From Martinezella tropici (GTDB lineage Bacteria; Pseudomonadota; Alphaproteobacteria; Rhizobiales; Rhizobiaceae), in assembly GCF_008370325.1 (NCBI RefSeq), contig NZ_VNIP01000018.1, forward strand, positions 124,001 through 188,000: DNA of 64,000 nucleotides. Reading direction: 5' to 3'. Below are positions 54,739 through 63,353 of this stretch, in pieces (position 1 is the first letter of the stretch; each line of letters opens with the position of its first letter). The notes beneath the pieces were generated by a model. It ran no database searches and was not told the origin of the DNA. It worked only from the letters and a program-made list of their open reading frames with translations. Position numbers and translations under genes: made by a program.

Positions 54739-55347
54739 ATGTTGCTCCCCAACGGAATTCGTCATCTCCCTGGATATCTCGATCGCCCCGCCCAGGAGGC
54801 GCTGGTCGAGGCGATTCGTGCCGTCGTGGCCGAGGCGCCGCTCTACACGCCGGTCATGCCGGGTACTGGCAAGGAAATGTCTGTGCGCATGACCAATTGC
54901 GGTTCGCTCGGCTGGGTGACGGACAAGCAGCGCGGCTATCGTTACCAGCCGACGCACCCGGTTACCGGTCGCCCTTGGCCGGCCATACCGCCGCAATTGC
55001 TCGATCTTTGGAATGACATAGCAGGCTATGAAAAACCGCCCGAAGCCTGCCTCGTCAATTTCTACAACGATGATGCCCGCATGGGTCTGCATCAGGATCG
55101 TGATGAGCAGGATCTTAAGGCGCCCGTCCTATCGATCTCGCTCGGCAATACCTGCCTCTTTCGGGTCGGCGGTGTCAACCGCAACGATCGCACGCTATCC
55201 TTCAAGCTTACGAGCGGCGATATCGTCGTTCTCGGCGGCGAGGGCAGGCTGTGCTTCCACGGCGTCGACCGCATCTATCCGGCAACGTCGACATTGCTGA
55301 AGAATGGCGGGCGTATCAATCTGACGCTCAGGCGCGTTCAGCCCTGA
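54739..55347 (+). CDS. alkB: Alpha-ketoglutarate-dependent alkylated DNA repair dioxygenase AlkB
   Basis: The 202-residue Fe(II)/2-oxoglutarate dioxygenase removes methyl lesions from DNA and RNA bases. The metal ligands are His118 and Asp120 in NFYNDDARMGLHQDRD and His174 in RLCFHGVDRI. The 2-oxoglutarate-binding arginines lie in RINLTLR (residues 192-198). The ATG at 54739 has AAGGA upstream; 14 codons of open frame before it are not conserved. It converges with coaA, leaving only three bases between stops. Confidence 0.94.
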   Translation: MLLPNGIRHLPGYLDRPAQEALVEAIRAVVAEAPLYTPVMPGTGKEMSVRMTNCGSLGWVTDKQRGYRYQPTHPVTGRPWPAIPPQLLDLWNDIAGYEKPPEACLVNFYNDDARMGLHQDRDEQDLKAPVLSISLGNTCLFRVGGVNRNDRTLSFKLTSGDIVVLGGEGRLCFHGVDRIYPATSTLLKNGGRINLTLRRVQP

Positions 55348-55350
55348 CGT

Positions 55351-56346
55351 TCAGAGCTTCCTCAACGCAACCTGTTCGATCAGATGGTTTTTGCCCTTCT
55401 GCAGAATGAGGTCGGCGCGCGGCCGCGTCGGCAGAATGTTCTGGCGCAGGTTCTTCAGGTTGATGTTCTTCCAGAGCCCTTCGGCGATCGCCAGCGCCTC
55501 TTCCTCGCTGATCGAGGCGTAACGGTGGAAGAAGGAATTGGGATCGCGGAAGGCGGTCTCGCGCAGCCGCATGAAGCGGGCGACATACCAGTTATGGATC
55601 AGCTGCTCGTCGGCATCGATATAGATCGAGAAATCGAAGAAATCCGAGACCATCGGCACGATCTTACCGTCGGCCGGCAGATGCCGCGACTGCAGCACGT
55701 TGATGCCTTCGAAGATCAGGATATCCGGGCGGTCGACCGTCTTGAATTCGTTCGGCAGCACGTCATAGACGAGGTGCGAATAGGAGGGCGCCTGCACATT
55801 CGGCTGGCCGGCCTTGATCGCCGAGAGGAAACGCAGCAGCGCTGCGGTATCGTAACTTTCCGGAAAACCCTTGCGCTGCATCAGGTTGCGGCGCTGCAAT
55901 TCGGCGTTCGGGTAGAGAAAGCCGTCCGTGGTGACGAGATCCACCTTCGGGCTCGACGGCCAGCGGCCCAGCAATTCCTTCAGGATACGGGCCGTGGTGG
56001 ACTTGCCGACGGCGACCGAGCCGGCAATGCCGATGACGAAAGGTGTCTTGGCGATATCCGAAAGGCTGAGGAAGCGGTTGCGCTGCTCGAACAGGATCTG
56101 CGAAGATTCCACATGCGACGACAGCAGCCGCGACAGCGACAGATAGATGCGCCGGACCTCGTCGAGATCGATCGGGTCGCCCATCGAGCGTAGCCGCGTC
56201 ACTTCGTCGGCGGTCAGTGTCAGCGGCGTGTCGGCCCGGAATTTCGCCCACTCTTCCGAGGAAAAGAAATAGTAGGGCGAATAGGCTTTCGCCTGGAAAA
56301 TATCGAGCGTCTCGGGCGCGGGCTGGGTCTTGGTCGCTATCGTCAT
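55351..56346 (-). CDS. coaA: Pantothenate kinase type I
   Basis: The 331-residue enzyme phosphorylates pantothenate, the first step to CoA. YYFFSSEEWAKFR at the N-terminus, the P-loop GIAGSVAVGKSTTARIL, VTTDGFLYPN and ILIFEGINVLQ are typical. The ATG at 56346 lies 7 bases after the hisE stop; 31 codons of upstream open frame overlap hisE and are ignored. It is the last gene of the his cluster, a usual rhizobial linkage. Confidence 0.96.
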   Translation of the reverse strand: MTIATKTQPAPETLDIFQAKAYSPYYFFSSEEWAKFRADTPLTLTADEVTRLRSMGDPIDLDEVRRIYLSLSRLLSSHVESSQILFEQRNRFLSLSDIAKTPFVIGIAGSVAVGKSTTARILKELLGRWPSSPKVDLVTTDGFLYPNAELQRRNLMQRKGFPESYDTAALLRFLSAIKAGQPNVQAPSYSHLVYDVLPNEFKTVDRPDILIFEGINVLQSRHLPADGKIVPMVSDFFDFSIYIDADEQLIHNWYVARFMRLRETAFRDPNSFFHRYASISEEEALAIAEGLWKNINLKNLRQNILPTRPRADLILQKGKNHLIEQVALRKL

Positions 56347-56353
56347 CGCATTC

Positions 56354-56668
56354 TTACCGGCTGGCCTTTTCTTGAAGGCCCGATTGGGCGGTGCGCCTTT
56401 CGAGCTCACCCATGACATTCTGCAACGGAATGCCGGCAATCTTCAATACGACCATAAGATGATATAGCAGATCGGCGGCCTCATAGGTAAGGTTGTCGCG
56501 ATCATTGATAACGGCAGCCATGACGGCTTCGATCGCCTCCTCGCCCAGTTTCTTCGCCGCTTTCGGCTGGCCGGCGGCAACAAGCTTCGCCGTCCAGGAT
56601 TCGTCCGGCGAAGCCTTGGAGCGCTCCTCGACAATTCGTTCGAGGTCGGAAAGGGTAAATCCGCTCAT
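56354..56668 (-). CDS. hisE: Phosphoribosyl-ATP diphosphatase
   Basis: The 104-residue all-alpha enzyme hydrolyses phosphoribosyl-ATP, the second step of histidine synthesis. The MazG-like acidic motifs KKLGEEAIEAVMAAV and YEAADLLYHLMVVL are present. The ATG at 56668 follows GGAGACAGCG. It is separate from hisI, as usual in alphaproteobacteria, and lies between hisF and coaA. Confidence 0.96.
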   Translation of the reverse strand: MSGFTLSDLERIVEERSKASPDESWTAKLVAAGQPKAAKKLGEEAIEAVMAAVINDRDNLTYEAADLLYHLMVVLKIAGIPLQNVMGELERRTAQSGLQEKASR

Positions 56669-56682
56669 CGGTTCGCTGTCTC

Positions 56683-57471
56683 CTAATCCAGCCGCATCGG
56701 AATGCCGCGCTCGGCCATGTAGCGCTTTGCCTCGCCCACCGAATAGGTGCCAAAGTGGAAGATCGAAGCGGCAAGTACCGCCGTCGCATGGCCTTCCTTC
56801 ACGCCGGCGACGAGGTCGTCGAGATCGCCGACGCCGCCTGAAGCGATGATGGGCACGCGCACCGCATCGGCGATCGCCCGGGTCAGCTCCAGATCGTAGC
56901 CGACCTTGGTGCCGTCGCGATCCATGGAGGTGACGAGCAGCTCGCCGGCGCCGCGCTCGACCATCTTGCGGGCAAAATCGACGGCGTCGATGCCGGTCGC
57001 GTTGCGGCCGCCATGGGTGTAGATCTCCCAGGCGCTCAGATTGTCGCCGCCGAGCGCCTCGGTCCGGCGCCGCTTGGCGTCGATCGAAACGACGATGCAC
57101 TGGTTGCCGAATTTATCGGCCGCTTCGGCCACGAAATCGGGATTGTTGACCGCCGCCGAGTTGATCGAAACCTTGTCGGCGCCGCAGAGCAGCAGCTTGC
57201 GGATATCGGCAATGCTGCGCACGCCGCCGCCGACGGTGACGGGCATGAAGCATTGTTCCGCCGTGCGCGCCACAACGTCGAAGATGGTGTCGCGATTATC
57301 TGAGGAGGCGGTGATGTCGAGAAAGCAGAGTTCGTCGGCACCGGCGGCGTCATAGGCCTTGGCAGCCTCGACCGGATCGCCGGCATCGACGAGATTGAGA
57401 AAGTTGACGCCCTTGACGACGCGGCCGTCCTTGACGTCGAGGCAGGGGATGACGCGGGCTTTCAGGGTCAT
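56683..57471 (-). CDS. hisF: Imidazole glycerol phosphate synthase cyclase subunit HisF
   Basis: The 262-residue TIM barrel uses ammonia from HisH to make imidazole glycerol phosphate and AICAR. The catalytic aspartates lie in RVIPCLDVKDGRVVKG and in VTSMDRDGTK, and the phosphate-binding VGGGVRSI and ASGGVG are present. The ATG overlaps the hisA stop by 4 bases, so the two are coupled. Confidence 0.97.
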   Translation of the reverse strand: MTLKARVIPCLDVKDGRVVKGVNFLNLVDAGDPVEAAKAYDAAGADELCFLDITASSDNRDTIFDVVARTAEQCFMPVTVGGGVRSIADIRKLLLCGADKVSINSAAVNNPDFVAEAADKFGNQCIVVSIDAKRRRTEALGGDNLSAWEIYTHGGRNATGIDAVDFARKMVERGAGELLVTSMDRDGTKVGYDLELTRAIADAVRVPIIASGGVGDLDDLVAGVKEGHATAVLAASIFHFGTYSVGEAKRYMAERGIPMRLD

Positions 57472-58211
57472 TGCGCTGCCTCCTTGGCCTGCTTGATCAA
57501 GGCCAGTGCTTCCTTCGGATCGATCCGGCCATCATAGAGCGCGCGGCCGGAAATCGCACCTTCCAGTTTGCGGGCGTCCGGCTGGATCATGCGCTTGATA
57601 TCATCGAGCGAGGCGAGCCCGCCAGACGCGATGACGGGGATGGACACGGCGTCGGCCAGTTCCAAAGTCGAATCCCAGTTGATCCCCGTGAGAATGCCGT
57701 CGCGATCGATATCGGTATAGATGATCGCGGCAACGCCGACACCTTCGAATTTCTTGGCGAGTTCGATGACGCCGAGTTCGGACGCCTCAGCCCAGCCCTC
57801 GACCGCCACCTTGCCGCCCTTGGCATCGATGCCGACGGCGATATGGCCCGGAAACCGTCTGCAGGCTTCGACGACAAGCGCCGGGTCGCGCACCGCGACC
57901 GTGCCGAGGATGACACGGGCAAGCCCGCGCGACAGCCAGTTTTCGATATGATCGAGCGTGCGGATGCCGCCGCCGAGCTGCACCGGGTTTTTCGTCGCCT
58001 TGAGGATGGCGTCGACGGCGGCGCCGTTGACGGTCTCACCGGCGAAAGCGCCGTTGAGATCGACGACATGCAGCCATTCGAAGCCCTGGTCTTCAAAGGC
58101 TTTCGCCTGGGCACCGGGATCGTAGTTGTAGACGGTCGCCTGCTCCATGTCGCCGAGCTTCAGGCGCACGCATTGGCCGTCTTTTAGGTCGATTGCGGGA
58201 AAAAGTATCAT
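57468..58211 (-). CDS. hisA: ProFAR isomerase HisA
   Basis: The 247-residue TIM barrel isomerises the product of HisI for HisHF. The N-terminal FPAIDLKDGQCVRL carries one catalytic aspartate; YTDIDRDGIL carries the other; QLGGGIRTL and ASGGLAS bind phosphate. It is 25 bases downstream of hisH and overlaps hisF by 4. Confidence 0.97.
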   Translation of the reverse strand: MILFPAIDLKDGQCVRLKLGDMEQATVYNYDPGAQAKAFEDQGFEWLHVVDLNGAFAGETVNGAAVDAILKATKNPVQLGGGIRTLDHIENWLSRGLARVILGTVAVRDPALVVEACRRFPGHIAVGIDAKGGKVAVEGWAEASELGVIELAKKFEGVGVAAIIYTDIDRDGILTGINWDSTLELADAVSIPVIASGGLASLDDIKRMIQPDARKLEGAISGRALYDGRIDPKEALALIKQAKEAAQ

Positions 58212-58236
58212 GATGTCTGTCCTTGAGGCGCGAGCC

Positions 58237-58887
58237 TTACGGCTTCCAGCGCAGGAAGTTGGCGATCAGGGCAAGGCCGAGTTTCTGGCTCTTTTCCGGA
58301 TGGAACTGCGCGCCGGCGATGTTGTCGCGGCCGACAAAAGCGGTCATCGGCCCGCCATAGTTCGTCGTCGCAATGACGTCGTCACCATGATCCGCTGCCA
58401 GATGGTAGGAATGGACGAAATAGGCGTGCAAGCCGTCAGGCCCCGTCTCGATCCCGTCGAACAAGGCATGCGGATGGCGGATATCCAACGTGTTCCAGCC
58501 GATCTGGGGGATTTTCAGGCCGGGGTCGCTTGGTGTCATTTCCTTGACGTCGCCCTTGATCCAGCCAAACCCTTGAGTGATCGTCTTTTCCAGTCCGCGC
58601 GACGACATGAGCTGCATGCCGACGCAGATGCCGAGGAAAGGGCGCGCCTTGTGTTCCACGACGTCGATGACCGCTTCCGCCATGCCGGGTACGGCATCGA
58701 GGCCGCGGCGGCAATCGGCATAGGCGCCGACGCCGGGAAGCACAATGCGGTCGGCGGTGGCGACACGCTCGGCGTCATCCGTCAGGTCGATCTCTGCGTC
58801 GATGCCTGCCTCGCGGGCGGCCCGCTCGAAAGCCTTGGTGGCCGAGCGCAGATTGCCGGAACCATAGTCGATAATCGCGACGCGCAT
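58237..58887 (-). CDS. hisH: Imidazole glycerol phosphate synthase glutaminase subunit HisH
   Basis: The 216-residue class I amidotransferase supplies ammonia to HisF. The nucleophile Cys is in FLGICVGMQLM, with His and Glu in AQFHPEKSQKLG. The N-terminus VAIIDYGSGNLRS is typical. It begins two bases after the stop of a DUF2628 gene. Confidence 0.96.
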   Translation of the reverse strand: MRVAIIDYGSGNLRSATKAFERAAREAGIDAEIDLTDDAERVATADRIVLPGVGAYADCRRGLDAVPGMAEAVIDVVEHKARPFLGICVGMQLMSSRGLEKTITQGFGWIKGDVKEMTPSDPGLKIPQIGWNTLDIRHPHALFDGIETGPDGLHAYFVHSYHLAADHGDDVIATTNYGGPMTAFVGRDNIAGAQFHPEKSQKLGLALIANFLRWKP

Positions 58888-58889
58888 GG

Positions 58890-59387
58890 TCAGCGTCCTC
58901 CGTCATAGCCGGGCAGGCCGAAGCTCGGGCCTGGGCGGCTGGTATTCGTGTTGGTTGCCGAGATATCCCAATTTTTCGGATGGATATCCGGGTTTGGCTC
59001 CTGCTCCAGTCGGGAAAAGTGGATTTCCTCCGCGGTCGCCAGATCATGCGCCGAGACGAGGTTTTCAACCTTCCAGCCGCGGCCGACAAGGCGATCGCTG
59101 AGCGCATGCGGGCCTTCGAGGGCCGCAAGGATATGCACACCCAGCAGAAGCGCGGCTCCGGCGGCAAAGAAGCCCGGCTGGCGCATCAGTTCCAGCGCAA
59201 TGCCCTGCAGCAGAAAGGCAGCAATCGCATGCAGCCACAGGCGGTGGAAGAGCATCCAGAGCGTTGGAAACAGGAACGCCTTCCACGAGAAGCCGTCGCG
59301 GATGAATCGCGTTTCGTCACGATACCGATCCGATACTTCGGATCGGTTCGGCACTCCGGGCGGAGTCAAAATCAGATAGCTTGCCAT
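58890..59387 (-). CDS. DUF2628 family small membrane protein inside the his operon
   Basis: The 165-residue protein begins MASYLILTPPG, has hydrophobic stretches at about residues 35-60 and 62-85 (LFPTLWMLFHRLWLHAIAAFLLQG, FFAAGAALLLGVHILAAL), and a polar C-terminus with WKVENLVSAHDLATAEEIHF. It matches the DUF2628 pattern; function is unknown. The ATG at 59387 has GGGGAAGTGAGA upstream. Its spacing of 22 bases from hisB and 2 bases from hisH shows cotranscription with histidine genes, as seen in other rhizobia. Confidence 0.85.
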   Translation of the reverse strand: MASYLILTPPGVPNRSEVSDRYRDETRFIRDGFSWKAFLFPTLWMLFHRLWLHAIAAFLLQGIALELMRQPGFFAAGAALLLGVHILAALEGPHALSDRLVGRGWKVENLVSAHDLATAEEIHFSRLEQEPNPDIHPKNWDISATNTNTSRPGPSFGLPGYDGGR

Positions 59388-59409
59388 TCTCACTTCCCCA
59401 GTTCGGGGC

Positions 59410-60018
59410 TCAGGCGAGCGTGCCTTTCGTCGAGGGCACCCGGCCTGCCTGCCGCGGATCGATCTCAATTGCGGTGCGCAATGCGCGCGCAACGGCCTTG
59501 AAGCATGTCTCGGCTATATGGTGATTATTGGCGCCATAATGGTTGAGAATATGCAGCGTGATGCCGGCGTTCTGCGCCAGAGCCTGGAAGAACTCGCGCA
59601 CCAGTTCGGTATCGAAGGTGCCGATCTTCGCGGCGCTGAACGAAACATTCCAGACGAGGAATGGCCGGCCGGAAAGATCGACGGCCGCTTTCGTCATCGT
59701 CTCGTCCATGGCGAGATCGATCGAAGCATAGCGCGTGATGCCGCGCCGGTCGCCCAGCGCCTTGGCAATCGCCTGGCCGATCGCAATGCCGGTATCCTCG
59801 ACGGCATGATGATCGTCGACATGCAGGTCGCCCTTGGTGTCGATCTCCATGTCGATCAGCGAATGTCGCGACAGCTGTTCCAGCATATGGTCGAAGAAGC
59901 CGACTCCCGTCGAAATCGTCGATTTGCCGCTGCCGTCGATGTTGACGGAAACGGAGACCGAAGTCTCGTTGGTCTTGCGGGAAACGCTTGCCGTGCGGCT
60001 CGCTGCGGTCTCTGCCAT
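59410..60018 (-). CDS. hisB: Imidazoleglycerol-phosphate dehydratase
   Basis: The 202-residue monofunctional dehydratase acts after HisHF. The manganese-binding motifs DDHHAVEDTGIAIG and GANNHHIAETCFKA and the segment GVGFFDHMLEQLSRH are intact. The ATG at 60018 has GGAG six bases upstream (inside the codons of an ATG at 60030), so the shorter form is preferred. It heads the operon hisB-DUF2628-hisH-hisA-hisF-hisE-coaA and is divergent from hslV. Confidence 0.95.
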   Translation of the reverse strand: MAETAASRTASVSRKTNETSVSVSVNIDGSGKSTISTGVGFFDHMLEQLSRHSLIDMEIDTKGDLHVDDHHAVEDTGIAIGQAIAKALGDRRGITRYASIDLAMDETMTKAAVDLSGRPFLVWNVSFSAAKIGTFDTELVREFFQALAQNAGITLHILNHYGANNHHIAETCFKAVARALRTAIEIDPRQAGRVPSTKGTLA

Positions 60019-60135
60019 GGGCTGCTCCATCGGAATACGGCCGTTCCATATCAGGCGTATCGGGAAATATCCAGAAGTTACGCACGGGGCCTACGCGTTT
60101 AGCCGGCTTGCCGCCATCATTCCGGCGCGGCCGCC

Positions 60136-60161
60136 ATTTGCAATCGCAAAAACCCCTCTTA
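60136..60161 (+). promoter_or_regulatory. Possible RpoH-type promoter of hslVU
   Basis: ATTTGCAAT at 60136 and CCCCTCTTA at 60153-60161 roughly match heat-shock promoter elements, but the spacing is short and the -35 match weak. It lies 71 bases upstream of hslV. Confidence 0.25.
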
Positions 60162-60231
60162 CATAAGTGCTGACGGGGCCGATACGCGGCCCGGCAGAAA
60201 GCCCGCCGGAACGGGGGCAAACAGGTGTTAA

Positions 60232-60759
60232 ATGACGACAATTGTGACTATTCGCAAGGGCGGCAAGGTGGTGATGGCTGGCGATGGCCAGGTGAGCCTT
60301 GGCCAGACCGTGATGAAGGGCAATGCGCGCAAGGTTCGCCGTATCGGTAAGGGCGATGTCATCGCCGGTTTTGCCGGCGCGACCGCCGATGCCTTCACCC
60401 TGCTCGAGCGCCTGGAAAAGAAGCTCGAACAATATCCTGGCCAGCTTATGCGCGCCGCCGTCGAGCTCGCCAAGGATTGGCGCACGGACAAATATCTGCG
60501 CAACCTAGAAGCCATGATGCTGGTTGCCGACAGACAGATAACGCTCGCCATCACCGGCAACGGCGATGTGCTTGAGCCCGAACATGGCGCCATGGCGATC
60601 GGCTCCGGCGGCAATTTCGCGCTTGCCGCCGCGCGCGCGCTGATGGATAGCGACAAATCAGCCGAAGACGTCGCCCGCCGCGCCCTCGATATTGCCGCCG
60701 ATATCTGCGTCTACACGAACCACAATGTGGTTGTCGAAACGCTCGATGCCGAAGCCTAA
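60232..60759 (+). CDS. hslV: ATP-dependent protease peptidase subunit HslV (ClpQ)
   Basis: The 175-residue subunit forms a double hexameric peptidase. The catalytic threonine is Thr2, exposed after removal of Met1 (MTTIVTIRKGGKVVMAGDGQVSLGQT). The proteasome-like MKGNARKVRRI and GSGGNFALAAARAL segments are present. hslU follows after 47 bases. Confidence 0.97.
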   Translation: MTTIVTIRKGGKVVMAGDGQVSLGQTVMKGNARKVRRIGKGDVIAGFAGATADAFTLLERLEKKLEQYPGQLMRAAVELAKDWRTDKYLRNLEAMMLVADRQITLAITGNGDVLEPEHGAMAIGSGGNFALAAARALMDSDKSAEDVARRALDIAADICVYTNHNVVVETLDAEA

Positions 60760-60806
60760 GACGTTCCTCTCTTGATAGTTTCTAGCCCTGACAGGGAACA
60801 TATGAA

Positions 60807-62117
60807 ATGACCACTTTTTCCCCCCGCGAGATCGTTTCCGAGCTTGATCGTTACATTGTCGGCCAGCATGAGGCCAAACGCGCCGTCGCGATCGCATTGC
60901 GCAACCGCTGGCGCCGGCAGCAGCTCGAGCCCGAGCTGCGCGACGAAGTCATGCCCAAGAACATCCTGATGATCGGCCCGACCGGTGTCGGCAAGACGGA
61001 AATCTCCCGCCGCCTTGCCAAGCTTGCCGGCGCGCCCTTCATCAAGGTCGAAGCCACGAAGTTCACCGAAGTCGGCTATGTCGGCCGCGATGTCGAACAG
61101 ATCGTCCGTGATCTCGTCGAAGTCGGCATCGGCCTGGCGCGCGAAAAGAAGCGCGCCGAGGTGCAGGCCAAGGCGCATATGAGCGCCGAGGAGCGTGTGC
61201 TCGATGCGCTGGTGGGTGCTACCGCATCGCCGGCAACGCGCGACAGCTTCCGCAAGAAGCTGCGTGACGGCCAGCTCGACGATAAGGAAATCGACATCGA
61301 AGTGGCCGATACCGGCTCCGGCATGCCCGGCGGCTTCGAAATCCCCGGCATGCCCGGCGCCAATATCGGCGTGCTCAATCTCTCCGAAATGTTCGGCAAG
61401 GCCATGGGCGGCCGCACGAAGAAAGTGCGCACGACGGTCAAGGATTCTTACAAGGAGCTGGTCCGCGACGAATCCGACAAGCTGATCGACAATGAGGCGA
61501 TCCAGCGCGAGGCCGTGCAGTCGGCCGAAAATGACGGCATCGTCTTCCTGGACGAGATCGACAAGATCGCCGCCCGCGACGGCGGCATGGGTGCCGGCGT
61601 CTCCCGCGAAGGCGTGCAGCGCGACCTGCTGCCGCTTGTGGAAGGCACGACGGTGTCGACCAAGTATGGTCCGGTCAAGACCGACCATATCCTGTTCATC
61701 GCCTCGGGCGCGTTCCACGTGTCGAAGCCTTCGGATCTTCTGCCGGAACTGCAGGGCCGCCTGCCGATCCGCGTCGAGCTCCGACCGCTGACCAAAGAGG
61801 ATTTCCGCCGTATCCTCACCGAGCCGGAGGCAAGCCTCATCCGCCAGTACAAGGCACTGATGGAAACGGAAGACCTGAAGCTCGACTTCACCGATGACGC
61901 CATCGACGCTCTCGCCGATGTCGCCGTGCATCTGAACTCCACCGTCGAGAATATCGGCGCCCGCCGCCTGCAGACCGTCATGGAGCGGGTGCTCGACGAT
62001 ATCTCCTATAACGCTTCGGATCGCGGCGGCGTGTCGGTGACCATCGATGCCGCCTATGTCCGCGAGCATGTCGGCGACCTCGCAACAAACACCGATCTGT
62101 CCCGCTTCATTCTGTGA
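60807..62117 (+). CDS. hslU: ATP-dependent protease ATPase subunit HslU (ClpY)
   Basis: The 436-residue AAA+ unfoldase feeds proteins to HslV. The N-terminal SPREIVSELDRYIVGQ, Walker A GPTGVGKT at residues 57-64, the I domain, Walker B GIVFLDEIDKI and the sensor region ELQGRLPIRVEL are present, with the C-terminal DLSRFIL tail that docks into HslV. The ATG at 60807 gives the family start. Confidence 0.97.
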   Translation: MTTFSPREIVSELDRYIVGQHEAKRAVAIALRNRWRRQQLEPELRDEVMPKNILMIGPTGVGKTEISRRLAKLAGAPFIKVEATKFTEVGYVGRDVEQIVRDLVEVGIGLAREKKRAEVQAKAHMSAEERVLDALVGATASPATRDSFRKKLRDGQLDDKEIDIEVADTGSGMPGGFEIPGMPGANIGVLNLSEMFGKAMGGRTKKVRTTVKDSYKELVRDESDKLIDNEAIQREAVQSAENDGIVFLDEIDKIAARDGGMGAGVSREGVQRDLLPLVEGTTVSTKYGPVKTDHILFIASGAFHVSKPSDLLPELQGRLPIRVELRPLTKEDFRRILTEPEASLIRQYKALMETEDLKLDFTDDAIDALADVAVHLNSTVENIGARRLQTVMERVLDDISYNASDRGGVSVTIDAAYVREHVGDLATNTDLSRFIL

Positions 62118-62159
62118 GCGAGCCGGCAAAAGCGATTTAAAACAGTAAACACTCGACAG

Positions 62160-62196
62160 CGGGCCGTTAACTTTTTAGTTAGGGGCCCGTTTCTTT
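62160..62196 (+). terminator. Probable terminator after hslU
   Basis: CGGGCC at 62160-62165 and GGCCCG at 62184-62189 pair around an AT-rich loop that itself can fold (GTTAAC and GTTAG), followed by TTTCTTTG. Confidence 0.7.
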
Positions 62197-62280
62197 GTGT
62201 CGGATGGCTTTATTCGGCCTAGATTATCCGTCAGGCAGCCGCACGGAAACATCGGTTGAAACTTCGACAGGACAGCCATC

Positions 62281-63234
62281 TTGCGACGCATACTGATCAC
62301 CCTTCTCCTGGCGGTCGCCAGCCTTTCCTGGATGCCCGCCTATGCGGACGCGGCGACCACGGTGCCTCCGGGCAACCGCAATGCCGAGCAGCCGCCGGTT
62401 CCCGGCGCCTCCGTACGCCGCACGCGCGGCACGAATTCGACCTTTGAACGCAAATACCAGAAGGTGCGCGAACTGCTGGCGACCGACACCAAGCTGATGG
62501 CGAAGATCAAGTCGACGGCGCGCGCCTACGGCATCGAGCCGATCCACATCATCGGCGCGCTCGTCGGCGAGCACACCTATAATGTCGATGCCTATGACGG
62601 CCTGCAGTCTTACTACGTCAAGGCTGCCTCCTATGCCGGCCAGAGCTTCCGTTTCGCCTATAATGGCGAAAACGTCGACGATTTCGTTGCCCGGCCGCAA
62701 TTCGATGCCTGTAAGGGCAGACAAGATTCCTACGCTCTCTGGACCTGCCGCGAGGATGTCTGGGAAGATGATTTCCGCGGCAAGACGGTGGACGGCAAGT
62801 CCTATCCCGACAATCGCTTCAGCGCGGTCTTCTTCCAGCCTTTCTATGCCGGTCAGACCTTTGGCCTCGGTCAGGTCAATCCGCTGACGGCGCTCGAGCT
62901 CTCCGATCTGGTCAGCCGCACCTCGGGTATTGCGAAGCTCGACGAGAAGGATGCCGGCGGCGTCTACAAGGCGATCATGGATCCGGACCTGTCGCTTGCC
63001 TTTGTCGCGGCATCGATCCGCAAATCGATCGACGATTATCGTTCGATCGCCGGCATGGATATCTCAGGCAATCCGGGCATTACCGCGACGCTCTACAATC
63101 TCGGCAATTCCCGTAAACGCGCTGCCGCCCTTGCCGCCAAGAACCGGAGCTCTTCGCAGCCGGTCTGGCCCGAGGAGAACTACTATGGCTGGCTCATCAA
63201 TGATAAGCTGAGCGACCTGAAGTCGCTCCTCTAA
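62281..63234 (+). CDS. DUF1402 family secreted protein
   Basis: The 317-residue protein has an N-terminal signal peptide (RRILITLLLAVASLSWMPAYADA, cleavage near residue 23-25), a proline-rich linker and a globular domain (IEPIHIIGALVGEHTYN, FGLGQVNPLTALELSD, NPGITATLYNLGN) with a layout like lytic transglycosylase folds. It matches DUF1402, common in Rhizobiales, of unknown function. The start is a TTG at 62281; no ATG would keep the signal peptide. Confidence 0.82.
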   Translation: MRRILITLLLAVASLSWMPAYADAATTVPPGNRNAEQPPVPGASVRRTRGTNSTFERKYQKVRELLATDTKLMAKIKSTARAYGIEPIHIIGALVGEHTYNVDAYDGLQSYYVKAASYAGQSFRFAYNGENVDDFVARPQFDACKGRQDSYALWTCREDVWEDDFRGKTVDGKSYPDNRFSAVFFQPFYAGQTFGLGQVNPLTALELSDLVSRTSGIAKLDEKDAGGVYKAIMDPDLSLAFVAASIRKSIDDYRSIAGMDISGNPGITATLYNLGNSRKRAAALAAKNRSSSQPVWPEENYYGWLINDKLSDLKSLL

Positions 63235-63353
63235 GCGGTCCTGCGCGACGTTTTATCGTCTGGATTTTGCCGGCGGCGTTCACCATATGGGATGAGTGCG
63301 CCGCTCGGCCGCATGATTAGGCAACGGCCCGGCCCTCGAGGAGAATGGATGTC

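Noticed and set aside
60756..62129. A 457-residue open frame antisense to hslU
   Set aside because: Shadow of hslU; low-complexity aspartate/alanine/leucine composition typical of antisense frames.
62166..62182. TTAAC...GTTAG pair considered as a CtrA box
   Set aside because: Spacing is eight bases and the second half is TTAG; better explained as the loop of the hslU terminator.
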